From the NCBI RefSeq assembly GCF_001718415.1, contig NZ_CP013377.1, positions 930,001 through 994,000 of the forward strand: DNA of 64,000 bases. The letters run 5' to 3'. The notes under the pieces were generated by a model. It saw nothing but the letters and a program-made list of their open reading frames with translations. It was not told the DNA's origin and ran no database searches. This document shows positions 8,530-17,445 of the stretch, one piece after another. The DNA is from Burkholderia pseudomultivorans. GTDB taxonomy: Bacteria; Pseudomonadota; Gammaproteobacteria; Burkholderiales; Burkholderiaceae. How positions within the stretch are numbered: the stretch's first letter is position 1; each line of letters begins with the position of its first letter. The position numbers and the translations under genes are program-made.

Positions 8530-8804
8530 CGAGCTCGACGATTCTCGACCTGACGCGTCAGGCGCTGATGCTGGTGCTGCTGCTGTCGCTGCCGATCGTG
8601 CTGATCGCGACGGTGACGGGGCTCGTCGTCGCGATCCTGCAGGCCGTCACGCAGGTGCAGGACGCGAACATCGGCATTGCGGTGCGGCTGATCGCCGTGA
8701 TGGTCGCGCTGGTGCTGCTGTCGGGCTGGCTGGGCGGCGAAGTGCTGCGCTTCGCGCAGCAGGCGCTGGAGCGCATGTTCGTTTCTTCCACGGGAGTTTT
8801 TTGA
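8526..8804 (+). CDS. sctS: Type III secretion inner-membrane protein SctS
   Basis: A 92-aa protein with two long hydrophobic helices (about residues 14-40 and 50-72), matching the FliQ/SctS family in length and pattern (LTRQALMLVLLLSLP, then a polar loop with VQDANIG). In the export apparatus several SctS copies join SctR and SctT in the helical export gate. ATG at 8526 overlaps the sctV stop by four bases, and its own stop overlaps the sctC start, which implies translational coupling. Confidence 0.92.
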   Translation: MTSSTILDLTRQALMLVLLLSLPIVLIATVTGLVVAILQAVTQVQDANIGIAVRLIAVMVALVLLSGWLGGEVLRFAQQALERMFVSSTGVF

Positions 8805-10855
8805 TGCGTCGACGCGTCGCCTCGATCCGCCTTCCATCGCGCAGCCTGCAACGGGCCGCGCTCGCCATGTGCGCCACCGCGCTGCTCACGGCGTCGCTGT
8901 GCCTGTCGCCGGCGCAACCCGCGCGCGCCGCGGATCTGCGCTGGCGCAACAAGCCGTTTACGATCGTCGCGAACGGCAAGAAGATCGGCGACTTCATTCG
9001 CGAACTCGCGTCGTCGCAGGGCGTGACGGCCGTGGTCGACCCGAAGGTCGACGGCGTGATCAGCGGCCGCTTCTCGGGCACGCCGCAGCAGACGCTCGAC
9101 ACGATCTGCTCGACCTACGGGCTCACGTGGTACTACGACGGCTCGTTCCTCTACGTCGATCCGGCCGACCAGTCGCAGACGCAGATGATCCCGATCCCGC
9201 CGAACGCGGCGGGCGAAATCGGCCGAGCGCTGCAGGCGATGCAGATTCCTGACAAGCGCTACACGCTCGTGATCAACGATCGCGCGAACAGCGTGTACGT
9301 GGCCGGCCCGCGCCGCTACGTCGAACTCGTGCGACAGGCGGTTGGCACGGTCGGCGATCCGTCGGCGAACGGCCAGCATGCGGATATCCGCGCGTTCCGG
9401 CTCAAATACGGCTGGGCCTCGGATTTCACGATCAATCGCTCGGGCAAGGAAGTCACGGTGCCGGGCGTCGCGACGATCCTGCGCCGGCTGTTCGGCAAGG
9501 GCGGCGGCACGGGGCCGTCGCCGTCGAGCGCGCCGCTCGGCCAGGCCGCGCGACAGGTGAAGCTCGGCTCGGGCCTGACGATCGCGGTGCCGCGCCTCGA
9601 CTTCCCCGATATCTCCGGCGGCCCGCGTTCGGCCGGCTATGGCGGCGACAGCAGCGCAGGCAGCGCGTTCTCGCCGTTCGCGGGCAGCGGCGGCGGCGAT
9701 TCGCTGCCGCAGATCGAGGCCGATCCGGCCATCAACGCGGTGATCGTGCGCGACCTGCCGGAGAACATGTACCGCTACCAGTCGCTGATCAGCCAGCTCG
9801 ACGAGCGGCCGCGCATCGTCGAGATCAACGTGACGATCATCGACATCAACGAGGACTCGCTCGACAGCCTCGGGATCGACTGGCGCCTGCACACGACGCA
9901 CGGCGACGTGCAGATCGGCAACGGCTCGAGCCCGCTGAACGGCAACACGCAGTACAACGGCTCGGGCAACCCGCCGCTGACGTTCGGCATCGGCACCAGC
10001 GAGACCGGGCAGACCGGCACGTTCATGCCGACCGGCATCGCGCTGACCGCATCGATCGGCGGCTCGCTGCGCAACTATCTGCTCACGCGCGTGAACGCGC
10101 TCGCGCAGAAGGGGCAGGCGCAGCTGCATTCGAAGCCGAAGGTGCTCGCGCTCGACAACACCGAGGCGATCCTCGAGAACCTCACGCAGTTCTACGTGCA
10201 GGTGCAGGGCTACCAGGATTCGTCGCTGTACAGCGTGACGACCGGCACGAGCATCAAGGTGACGCCGATGATCGTCGACGACGCGATCCGCAATGCGGCC
10301 GCGGTGTCCGGCAGTCCGGCGAGCAATCCGCAGAGCGTGATGATGTCGATCGACATCCAGGACGGCAACATCGTGCCGGGGCAGGCCGTGTCGAACGTGC
10401 CGGTGATCCAGCAGCGCAACATCGTCACCAAGACGATGATCGACGAAGGCCGGAGCCTGCTGATCGCGGGCTTCAACGATGACGAGGTGCATCTCAACAA
10501 GAGCGGCGTGCCCTGGCTGTCCGACATCCCGCTGATCGGCAACCTGTTCAAGTACACCGACAAGTCGGGCAATCACATGGAGCGCTTCTATCTGCTGACG
10601 CCGCGCGTGGTGTCGACCGCGTCGATGTATGCGCCGGACGGCTCGCCGGTGAACCCGGGCGTCGATGCGCCGGCCGATGCGAGCGGCGTGTCGATGTATC
10701 GCCCGCCGGACAACGACATCGCGGTGCCGCTGACGCCGCAGCCGCTGCCCGGCACGAAGTTCGGCCCGCCCGCGCTGCCGCCGCCGAAGGATGCGGCATC
10801 GCAGCCCGCGGCGACGACCGCAGGAGCGCCTGTCCATGTCGACGAGCATCATTGA
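8804..10855 (+). CDS. sctC: Type III secretion outer-membrane secretin SctC
   Basis: A 683-aa secretin that forms the outer-membrane ring. It has an N-terminal signal peptide of about 42 residues ending AARA-like. Periplasmic N domains follow (PFTIVANGKKIGDFIREL; then a NolW-like region around YTLVINDRANSVYVAGP). The secretin domain spans roughly residues 330-620, with RPRIVEINVTIIDIN, the GQAQLHSKPKVLALDN motif and a terminal SGVPWLSDIPLIGNLF typical of the family. A Gly/Ser-rich linker lies near residues 270-300. The Pro-rich tail after the secretin domain may be the pilotin-binding segment. ATG at 8804 overlaps the sctS stop by one base. Confidence 0.93.
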   Translation: MRRRVASIRLPSRSLQRAALAMCATALLTASLCLSPAQPARAADLRWRNKPFTIVANGKKIGDFIRELASSQGVTAVVDPKVDGVISGRFSGTPQQTLDTICSTYGLTWYYDGSFLYVDPADQSQTQMIPIPPNAAGEIGRALQAMQIPDKRYTLVINDRANSVYVAGPRRYVELVRQAVGTVGDPSANGQHADIRAFRLKYGWASDFTINRSGKEVTVPGVATILRRLFGKGGGTGPSPSSAPLGQAARQVKLGSGLTIAVPRLDFPDISGGPRSAGYGGDSSAGSAFSPFAGSGGGDSLPQIEADPAINAVIVRDLPENMYRYQSLISQLDERPRIVEINVTIIDINEDSLDSLGIDWRLHTTHGDVQIGNGSSPLNGNTQYNGSGNPPLTFGIGTSETGQTGTFMPTGIALTASIGGSLRNYLLTRVNALAQKGQAQLHSKPKVLALDNTEAILENLTQFYVQVQGYQDSSLYSVTTGTSIKVTPMIVDDAIRNAAAVSGSPASNPQSVMMSIDIQDGNIVPGQAVSNVPVIQQRNIVTKTMIDEGRSLLIAGFNDDEVHLNKSGVPWLSDIPLIGNLFKYTDKSGNHMERFYLLTPRVVSTASMYAPDGSPVNPGVDAPADASGVSMYRPPDNDIAVPLTPQPLPGTKFGPPALPPPKDAASQPAATTAGAPVHVDEHH

Positions 10856-12185
10856 ACCGCACGGCGACGGCGCATTGCCCGGCGGCGGCGCGGCGGGCGG
10901 CGCCGCCGCGCTCGCGTCGCCGTGGAATCTCTGCTTCCTGAGCGGCCCGATGTACGGCCGCACGATGTCGCTCGCGCGCGGCGCGAACTGGGTCGGCACC
11001 GCGGCCGACTGCGAGGTGATCCTGCCCGATCGCGAGATCGGCGCGAAGCAGGTGTGCCTGCAGGTCGGCGCGCTGGCCGTCACGGTGCAGAACCACGGCG
11101 GCGACGCGGGCGCGCCCGTGCTGTTCAACGACGAGCCGATCGGCGCGGGCCGCCGCTCGATGACGCCGCAGGACGTCGTGACGATCGGCTCGATCAAGCT
11201 CGGCATCGCGCGGCACGCGCAGGCGAGCGTCGCGGTGCCCGACGAGACCGGCACGCCGGACGCCGAGCGGACCGCACCGTGGCTCGGCTGGCTGACGGGC
11301 GGCTTGCGCCGCCTCGGCAGCCGGCGGCTCGTGATCGCGCTCGTCGCGCTATGGGTCGGCGTGCTGCTCGGCGCGCTCGGCTACGGGTTCGTCGCGTGGT
11401 CGGGGCGCCTGCCGTGGCAGCACGAATCGGTGCTGGCGCGCACGCACCGGCTGCAGCAGCTGTTGCACGCGTATCCGGAGCTCACGGTCGCGCCGCGCGA
11501 CGACGGCGTGATCGTGTCCGGCTACGTCAGCGATCCGGCCGCGCGCGAACGCGTCGCGCAGATCGTGTCGGGCGTCGACAACGCGGCGCTCGGCAACCTC
11601 TACGTGGTCAGCGATCTCGTCGCGACCGCGCAGACTTATTTCAGCGATACCGCACTGACGGTCACCTATCTCGGCCGCGGCCGCATCGAGCTGACCGGCG
11701 CGGCCGCGCGCGCGCAGATCGAGCCGCGGATCCGCAACTACATGAAGGACGCGCGCCCGGCGCTCGAAGTCGTCGATCACGTGAGCGATGCGGAGGCGGC
11801 CGCGCCGCGCACGACGACGACGCTCGGCGGCGTCGCCGGCATTCCGGAGATCACGACCGTGTTCGCGGGCGACGGCGACCAGCGCTATATCGAGACGGCC
11901 GACGGCAGCCGCTATTTCGAAGGCGCGCGGCTGAAGGAGGGGCCGACCGTCGTATCGATCGGCCCGGACGAGGTGGTGTTCGAACGCAACGGCCAGCGCA
12001 TCACGATGCCGCTCGGCGCACCGTCGGCGCGTGCGCCGGAGCAGGCGCCGGCGCCGGCGCCGCCGGTGGCGCCGCTCGCCAGCGGCGCGGCCGCCGGTGT
12101 CGCGCAGCCGGTGCCGGGGCCGACGCTGTTGCCGGATGCACCGGCCGCGGCGACGGCGGATGCATCGAAGGCGGCGGCGCATTAG
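10836..12185 (+). CDS. sctD: Type III secretion inner-membrane ring protein SctD
   Basis: A 449-aa ring protein. Residues about 30-125 look like the cytosolic FHA-like domain of SctD (PMYGRTMSLARGANWVGTAA). One transmembrane helix lies near residues 168-192 (VIALVALWVGVLLGALGYG). The periplasmic part has BON-like ring-building repeats around VIVSGYVSDPAARERVAQI. The last 60 residues are Pro/Ala-rich and probably disordered, an unusual extension. ATG at 10836 overlaps the end of sctC by 20 bases. SctD and SctJ together form the inner-membrane rings of the injectisome. Confidence 0.85.
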   Translation: MSTSIIEPHGDGALPGGGAAGGAAALASPWNLCFLSGPMYGRTMSLARGANWVGTAADCEVILPDREIGAKQVCLQVGALAVTVQNHGGDAGAPVLFNDEPIGAGRRSMTPQDVVTIGSIKLGIARHAQASVAVPDETGTPDAERTAPWLGWLTGGLRRLGSRRLVIALVALWVGVLLGALGYGFVAWSGRLPWQHESVLARTHRLQQLLHAYPELTVAPRDDGVIVSGYVSDPAARERVAQIVSGVDNAALGNLYVVSDLVATAQTYFSDTALTVTYLGRGRIELTGAAARAQIEPRIRNYMKDARPALEVVDHVSDAEAAAPRTTTTLGGVAGIPEITTVFAGDGDQRYIETADGSRYFEGARLKEGPTVVSIGPDEVVFERNGQRITMPLGAPSARAPEQAPAPAPPVAPLASGAAAGVAQPVPGPTLLPDAPAAATADASKAAAH

Positions 12186-12327
12186 CGCCGCGATGAATCG
12201 GGCGCATCGCGTATCGCGCGGTGCGCGCATGACGCGACGCGTCGCCGACGGGCGGCGCGTCACGTGGCGGGCAGCGGCATGGGGCCGCTGCCGCAAGGTG
12301 GATGAACTTCACGCAAAGGAGCGAAAC

Positions 12328-12540
12328 ATGGGTGCCTCGGCCACAACTGGTGCGACCAACACGAACGACGTTCAGCAGCAGGCGAACGATCTGACCAAGA
12401 CGCAGCTGGAGCTGACCAAGATCAACTTCCAGGTGCAGCAGTCGACGGCGACGTTCGAAACCAGCAACGCAGTGACCGCGCAGGAGGGGACGGCGAATGC
12501 CCAGGTCGCGCAACATCTGAGTTCCGCCGGCCGCGCATGA
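12328..12540 (+). CDS. Small Gln/Thr/Ala-rich protein, candidate Hrp-pilin-like needle subunit (SctF)
   Basis: A 70-aa protein with an excellent AAAGGAG site (12315-12321) before ATG at 12328. It is almost free of aromatic residues, rich in Ala, Thr and Gln, and predicted helical (QLELTKINFQVQQSTATFET, then EGTANAQVAQHL). It lacks the usual needle motifs of YscF/PrgI proteins. Small size, Ala/Gln/Ser/Thr composition and a strong ribosome-binding site instead recall Hrp pilins such as HrpE or HrpY. It lies directly upstream of the inner-rod gene sctI, a common place for needle genes. No other candidate for SctF exists in the locus. The assignment as filament subunit is inference. Confidence 0.6.
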   Translation: MGASATTGATNTNDVQQQANDLTKTQLELTKINFQVQQSTATFETSNAVTAQEGTANAQVAQHLSSAGRA

Positions 12541-12649
12541 CGCCGGAAGCCGGCGCGGCCGCGTCGCATCGCACGTCGGGGCGAACCCGGCGCAGCCTGC
12601 GCGCGTGCCGGCCGGCCGGTTCCGATCCGTTAGCCAAGGAGGGCAAGCG

Positions 12650-13126
12650 ATGTCAGTGACAGGCGTAGGCGCGGCGGCGCCGGGCGCAGCCGCGCTCGCG
12701 GGCGCCGCGCAACAGACGGGCGCCGCGTCCGATCCGGCGCAGGTGCGCCAGTTCGACGCGCTGATGCAGCCGGGCGCGTCGCCGGCGCAGACGGCGTCGT
12801 CGTCGGGCATGGCGGTGTCGCGCGCGAGCGCGGACGCAGCGCCGGCCGTGCAGATGACGCCGGCGCAGGCGAATGCATCATCGCTCGTCGAGCGGTTGCG
12901 CACGTACGGCAACGATCTCGACGCACGGTACGCGAGCATCGACAAGCATCGCACCGAGATGCTGACGTCGATGGCGGACAGCCGCAGCGATCCGATGATG
13001 ACGATGGTGAAGGCGATGGATTTCCAGTGGACGGCGACCACCACGATTTCCGAATATCAGTTGAGCCTGTCGGTCGCGCAGGCGGCGAACGGCTTCACGC
13101 ACACCGTGCTGAAGACGCAGGAGTGA
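12650..13126 (+). CDS. sctI: Type III secretion inner-rod protein SctI
   Basis: A 158-aa protein. The N-terminal 90 residues are Ala/Ser-rich and probably disordered. The C-terminal third (DPMMTMVKAMDFQWTATTTI, then a hydrophobic helix ending NGFTHTVLKTQE) matches the conserved end of YscI/PrgJ/HrpB-type inner rods, which pack under the needle. AAGGAGGG at 12637-12643, one of the strongest ribosome-binding sites in the operon, precedes ATG at 12650. It follows the candidate filament gene and precedes sctJ. Confidence 0.8.
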   Translation: MSVTGVGAAAPGAAALAGAAQQTGAASDPAQVRQFDALMQPGASPAQTASSSGMAVSRASADAAPAVQMTPAQANASSLVERLRTYGNDLDARYASIDKHRTEMLTSMADSRSDPMMTMVKAMDFQWTATTTISEYQLSLSVAQAANGFTHTVLKTQE

Positions 13127-13181
13127 TGCAGGCCGGTGCGCGGGCCCGCAACAGCCGCGCGTGCCACGAAGCGGACAAACG

Positions 13182-14054
13182 ATGACGACGATCGATTCGA
13201 CGCCGCGCGCGTGCGCGTGGCGCAGCCGGGCGGCGCGGGTGCTGCTCGCGGGCCTGCTCGCGCTGCTGGCCGGCTGCCAGAAGGAGCTTTACTCGGGCCT
13301 GTCGGAGCGCGACGCGAACCAGATGGTCGCGGTGCTCGGCGACGCAGGCATCAGCGCGTCGAAGGACAACGATGCGCGCGACACGTCCGACCGCAACGCG
13401 TGGCAGGTCAGCGTCGCGGACGGCGACATGCAGTCGGCGCTGACCGTGCTGCAGGCGAACGGGCTGCCGAAGCCGAGCTACGCGAGCCTCGGCGAGCTGT
13501 TCCAGAAGCAGGGGCTCGTGTCGACGCCGGCCGAGGAGCGCGTGCGCTACCTGTACGGCGTGTCGCAGGACCTGTCGCGCACGCTGCAGGACATCGAGGG
13601 CGTGGTGGTCGCGCGCGTGCAGGTCGTGATTCCGGAGAACGATCCGCTCGCGGACAAGATCAAGCCCTCGTCGGCCGCCGTCTATATCCGCTACCGACCC
13701 GGCGTGGACCTGCGCGCGATGGCGCCGATGGTCAAGGACCTGGTCGCGCACAGCATCGAAGGGTTGCAGTACGACAACGTGTCGCTGTTCCTGCAGCCGG
13801 CCGCTGCGCGCACCACGCGCGTGGACGGCGTCGGCAGCGCGCTGACCGATATCGTGCGGCTGCGCTCGCCGCTTGGCTGGCTGGTGTTCGCGCTGATCCT
13901 GCTGACCTGCGCGGTGATCGCGCTGTCTGCGGCGCGGCGCGGGATGTTCGGCGCGCGGCTCGCGGGCCTGCTCGGCGCGACGCGCGGCACGGGTGCGGCG
14001 GCGGGCCCGAACGGCGGACTCGGCACGCCGGACGGCGCGCGCGACGGCGCATGA
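13182..14054 (+). CDS. sctJ: Type III secretion inner-ring lipoprotein SctJ
   Basis: A 290-aa YscJ/PrgK-family protein. The signal peptide ends in a lipobox (LLALLAGC, Cys near residue 33), so it is acylated in the periplasm. The family core starts at KELYSGLSERDANQMVAVL and continues through YASLGELFQKQGLVSTPAEE and RVQVVIPENDPL. A C-terminal transmembrane helix lies around residues 228-250. SctJ forms the inner of the two inner-membrane rings with SctD. ATG at 13182; the stop overlaps the sctK start (ATGA at 14051). Confidence 0.93.
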   Translation: MTTIDSTPRACAWRSRAARVLLAGLLALLAGCQKELYSGLSERDANQMVAVLGDAGISASKDNDARDTSDRNAWQVSVADGDMQSALTVLQANGLPKPSYASLGELFQKQGLVSTPAEERVRYLYGVSQDLSRTLQDIEGVVVARVQVVIPENDPLADKIKPSSAAVYIRYRPGVDLRAMAPMVKDLVAHSIEGLQYDNVSLFLQPAAARTTRVDGVGSALTDIVRLRSPLGWLVFALILLTCAVIALSAARRGMFGARLAGLLGATRGTGAAAGPNGGLGTPDGARDGA

Positions 14055-14794
14055 GCGAGCCGCACGCACCGTCGCCCGGCGATGCGCCCGACGCCGCCGC
14101 GCCGCTGCCGTGGCTGCAGCCGCTTGCGCCGCCGCCAGCCGCGCGGCGCGGCGCGTTTCATGCGCTGGTCTGCGATTTCAATTTGCGGCCCGACCGCTAT
14201 CTGCACGTGACGCGCGTGCCGTCCGACTGGCCCGCTCGCTACCGTTCGCCGGACGCGTTCGGCGCGGCCGGCCGCAAGCTGATCGCGCGACACCTGCTCG
14301 ACGCGCACGGCGTGGCCGAGCGGCACGACTTCGACGTGGCGACGCCGAGCGCGCGGCTTGCGCTGCTGCCGGGCGCGGCGCTCGAACAGCTCGCGTCGTA
14401 TGCGGGGCTGCTGCTGCATCGCGGCTGGCTGCGCGATGCGCTCGCGGCGCGGCGCATTCGTGCGGAAGTCGCCGCGAAGCTCGGCGCCGACGCGCTGGCG
14501 CTGGCGCTCGAACGTGCGCCCGAATTCGGCATGCTCGCGGATACGCTCGAACCGTGGCGCGCGGATCCGGCCGCGCTGCCGGTCGTGATCCGCGCGCGCG
14601 GCGGACGGCTGCTCGCGGATTTCATCGGCGCGGCCGGCGAGGCGGTCGCGCGGCGCGTGCGGCTGAAGTTCAATCGCGCGATCGACGACGAAGCGCCTTA
14701 CTGGCTGAACCGCGCGCAGCGCGACCAGTTCGGCGAGCTGCTGTTCCTGTTTCTGATTCCCGAGAGGCTTGCGTCATGGGACTGGCTTTTCTGA
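14051..14794 (+). CDS. sctK: Type III secretion sorting-platform protein SctK
   Basis: A 247-aa cytosolic protein in the position expected for SctK between sctJ and sctL. Residues 35-60 include HALVCDFNLRPDRYLH, and later RKLIARHLLDAHG and a Trp-rich C-terminus, which fit the YscK/HrpB4/PrgK-accessory family in length and pattern. SctK links the cytosolic sorting platform (SctQ-SctL-SctN) to the inner-membrane ring. Sequence conservation in this family is low, so synteny carries much of the call. ATG at 14051 overlaps sctJ; the end overlaps sctL by 19 bases. Confidence 0.75.
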   Translation: MSEPHAPSPGDAPDAAAPLPWLQPLAPPPAARRGAFHALVCDFNLRPDRYLHVTRVPSDWPARYRSPDAFGAAGRKLIARHLLDAHGVAERHDFDVATPSARLALLPGAALEQLASYAGLLLHRGWLRDALAARRIRAEVAAKLGADALALALERAPEFGMLADTLEPWRADPAALPVVIRARGGRLLADFIGAAGEAVARRVRLKFNRAIDDEAPYWLNRAQRDQFGELLFLFLIPERLASWDWLF

Positions 14795-15405
14795 TCACGA
14801 GCGACAACCTGCAGCTGCTTTCCGAGCGCAAGGTGCTCAAGGAGCGCGAATATGCGGCGCTGCTCGACGCCTCCGCGGTGATCGCGACCGCGCGCGAAGA
14901 AGCCGAGCGCATCGTCGCCGATGCGCAGCGCGAATTCGACCGGCGCCAGGCGGCCGGCTACGACGAAGGCATGCGCCGCGCGCAGCGCGAGCATGCGGCG
15001 CAGACCTATACGCAGGCGCTCGCCGCCGCGCGCACGATGGAATCGATGAAGGACGCGATGGCCGAGATCGTCGTCAAGGCGGTGCGCGCGATCGTCGGCG
15101 AGATGAGCACGCAGAAGCTGTACGAGGCGGCGCTGGCGCGGATCGCGCCGCTCGTGCGCGACGAAGCGTTCGTGACCGTGCGCGTCGCGCCCGGCCGTCA
15201 TGACGAAATGCGCGAGGCGCTCGACAGCGCGTTCGCCGGGCAGACGAACCGGCAGAAGCTGCGCATCGTCGAGGACGCGCAGCTCGAACGTCATGCCTGC
15301 ACGGTCGAGACGCCGTCCGGGCGTATCGACGCGAGCCTCGACCTGCAGATCGACGCGCTGCGCCAGGCGATTCGCCGCGATGCGCTGAAGGGCGCCGCGC
15401 GATGA
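14776..15405 (+). CDS. sctL: Type III secretion ATPase regulator SctL
   Basis: A 209-aa HrpE/YscL/FliH-family stator. Residues 35-90 form a long charged helix (ATAREEAERIVADAQREFDR) typical of the coiled-coil stalk. The C-terminal half (IVVKAVRAIVGEMSTQKLYE, then RIVEDAQLERHACTVETPSG) is the ATPase-binding domain. SctL dimers bind SctN and connect it to the SctQ pods. ATG at 14776 lies inside the end of sctK; the stop overlaps the sctN start. Confidence 0.9.
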   Translation: MGLAFLITSDNLQLLSERKVLKEREYAALLDASAVIATAREEAERIVADAQREFDRRQAAGYDEGMRRAQREHAAQTYTQALAAARTMESMKDAMAEIVVKAVRAIVGEMSTQKLYEAALARIAPLVRDEAFVTVRVAPGRHDEMREALDSAFAGQTNRQKLRIVEDAQLERHACTVETPSGRIDASLDLQIDALRQAIRRDALKGAAR

Positions 15406-16778
15406 ACGCGCCGCTCGACGACACGCAGCCGTTCGCCGGCGACGACGACGTCCCGCTCGATCGCGGCCGGCTGGTCGGCGATCTCGATGCGGGGCTCGCG
15501 TTCTTTTCGCCGGTGTCGGTGCAGGGCCGCGTCAATCACGCGGTCGGGCAGATCCTCAACGCGACCGGCATCCGCGCGCGGCTCGGCGAGATCTGCGAGC
15601 TGCGCACGCCGAACCAGCCGACGCTGCTGGCCGAAGTGGTCGGCTTCTCGCGGCAGACGACGCTGCTGACGCCGCTTGGCGACGTGGCCGGTCTGTCGCC
15701 CGAGACGACCGTCGTGCCGTCGGGGCGCGAGCATGTGTTTCCGGTCGGCGACGGCCTGTTCGGCCGCGTGCTTGATGGGCTCGGCCGGCCGCTCGACGAT
15801 CGCGGGCCCGTGACCGGCGCGGCGTGGGTGTCGACGCAGCAGGATCCGCCGAATCCGCTCGCGCGCAAGATGATCGACACGCCATTCCCGACCGGCGTGC
15901 GCGTGATCGACGGGCTGATGACGCTCGGCGTCGGGCAGCGGGTCGGCATCTTTGCGCCGTCGGGCGTCGGCAAGAGCACGCTGCTCGGGATGATCGCGCG
16001 CGGCGCGCAGGCCGACGTCAACGTGATCGCGCTGGTCGGCGAGCGCGGCCGCGAGGTGCGCGAATTCATCGAGCACAGTCTGTCGCCCGAGGTGCGCGCG
16101 CGTTCGATCGTCGTCGTGTCGACGTCCGACCGGCCCGCGATGGAGCGCGTGAAATCGGCGCTGGTCGCGACCGCGATCGCCGAGCATTTCCGCGACGCGG
16201 GCCGGCGCGTGCTGCTGCTGGTCGATTCGCTGACGCGCTTCGCGCGCGCGCAGCGCGAGGTCGGCCTCGCGAGCGGCGAGCCGCCGACGCGGCGCAGCTT
16301 CCCGCCGTCGACCTTCGCGGTGCTGCCGCGCCTGCTCGAACGCGCGGGGCAGGGCGCGCAGGGATCGATCACCGCGTTGTATACGGTGCTCGTCGAGGGC
16401 GACGAGGAGTCCGATCCGATCGCCGAGGAAGTGCGCTCGATTCTCGACGGACATATCGTGCTGTCGCGCAAGATCGCGCTCGCGAACCGCTATCCGGCGA
16501 TCGACGTGCTCGCGAGCCTGTCGCGCGTGATGCCGCTCGTTGCGGGCCGCGGGCATCAGCAGGCGGCCGCGCGCGTGCGCGAGCTGATCGCGAAGTACCA
16601 GGAGATCGAGCTGCTCGTGCAGATCGGCGAGTATCGGGAAGGCAGCGACCGGCTCGGCGATCTCGCGCTGCGCGCGCGCGACGCGATTGCCGCGTTCTGC
16701 GCGCAGGCGTCGCACGAGGACGTGCGCTTCGATGCACTGCTCGCGCAGCTGACACGGCTGGCGAACGATCATGTCTGA
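15402..16778 (+). CDS. sctN: Type III secretion ATPase SctN
   Basis: The 458-aa hexameric ATPase that unfolds effectors and releases chaperones. It is an F1-beta-like protein: Walker A GVGKST at about residues 188-193, Walker B within RRVLLLVDSLTRFARAQREV, and the conserved SGEPPTRRSFPPSTFAVLPR and ALYTVLVEGDEESDPIAEEV segments of SctN/FliI. Length matches the family. It overlaps sctL upstream (ATGA) and sctO downstream by eight bases. Confidence 0.96.
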   Translation: MNAPLDDTQPFAGDDDVPLDRGRLVGDLDAGLAFFSPVSVQGRVNHAVGQILNATGIRARLGEICELRTPNQPTLLAEVVGFSRQTTLLTPLGDVAGLSPETTVVPSGREHVFPVGDGLFGRVLDGLGRPLDDRGPVTGAAWVSTQQDPPNPLARKMIDTPFPTGVRVIDGLMTLGVGQRVGIFAPSGVGKSTLLGMIARGAQADVNVIALVGERGREVREFIEHSLSPEVRARSIVVVSTSDRPAMERVKSALVATAIAEHFRDAGRRVLLLVDSLTRFARAQREVGLASGEPPTRRSFPPSTFAVLPRLLERAGQGAQGSITALYTVLVEGDEESDPIAEEVRSILDGHIVLSRKIALANRYPAIDVLASLSRVMPLVAGRGHQQAAARVRELIAKYQEIELLVQIGEYREGSDRLGDLALRARDAIAAFCAQASHEDVRFDALLAQLTRLANDHV

Positions 16779-17445
16779 AGCCGACGACCGTCTCGTGCTC
16801 GCGACGCTCGCGCGGCTCAGGCGCGTGCGCGAGATGCGCAGCCAGATCGCGCGCGTCGCGGCCGCGCGGCAGCAGCGCGTCGCCGCGCAGAGCCGCCGCG
16901 CGCTCGACGACGCGCATGCGCAGCTCGCACAGCAGCTTGCCGCGAAGGCCGCGATCCAGACGCGGCTCGCCGGCGACGTGCGCGAGGCGCGCGCGCTGCA
17001 GGACGCGGCGGCCGATACGCGCACCTTCGATCGGCGGATCGGCAGCGCGAGCGCGTCGGTCAGCGAGGCCGCGCACGTGCATCGCGGCCACGAGGCGACG
17101 CTGGCGGACCTGCAGCGCGCCGCGCGCAAGGCGAAGGCCGCCGAGGACAAGCTCGACAGGGCCGGCGAGAAGGCGCTGCATGCGCGCGCGGCGCGGCTCG
17201 AACGCGCCGCCGACGAAGTCGCGGACGGGTATGCGGTGCGGCGCTTTGCGACTGCCGGCGGCTGGGCAGGCGATGCAGGCGTCGATGCGGCTGCTCATGC
17301 GGCAGGCCATGCGGGCGCGCAGCCGGAAGCGACCGCCGCGTTCGATGCGCAGATGGGCGCGCATCCCGCAGGCGCAGAAACCGGCGCGACGGCCGACGGA
17401 CCGCGGCCTGCCACGCCGCCCGACGCCTCGGAGCGCCGATGCTAG
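16771..17445 (+). CDS. sctO: Type III secretion stalk protein SctO
   Basis: A 224-aa protein immediately after the ATPase gene, as for SctO/FliJ. Residues 1-155 are a nearly continuous charged helix with heptad-like spacing (LARLRRVREMRSQIARVAAA through KAKAAEDKLDRAGEKALHAR), expected of the coiled-coil stalk that sits in the ATPase pore and touches SctV. The remaining 70 residues are Ala/Gly/His-rich, longer than usual for the family and probably disordered. It overlaps sctN by eight bases and sctT by seven. Confidence 0.8.
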   Translation: MSEADDRLVLATLARLRRVREMRSQIARVAAARQQRVAAQSRRALDDAHAQLAQQLAAKAAIQTRLAGDVREARALQDAAADTRTFDRRIGSASASVSEAAHVHRGHEATLADLQRAARKAKAAEDKLDRAGEKALHARAARLERAADEVADGYAVRRFATAGGWAGDAGVDAAAHAAGHAGAQPEATAAFDAQMGAHPAGAETGATADGPRPATPPDASERRC

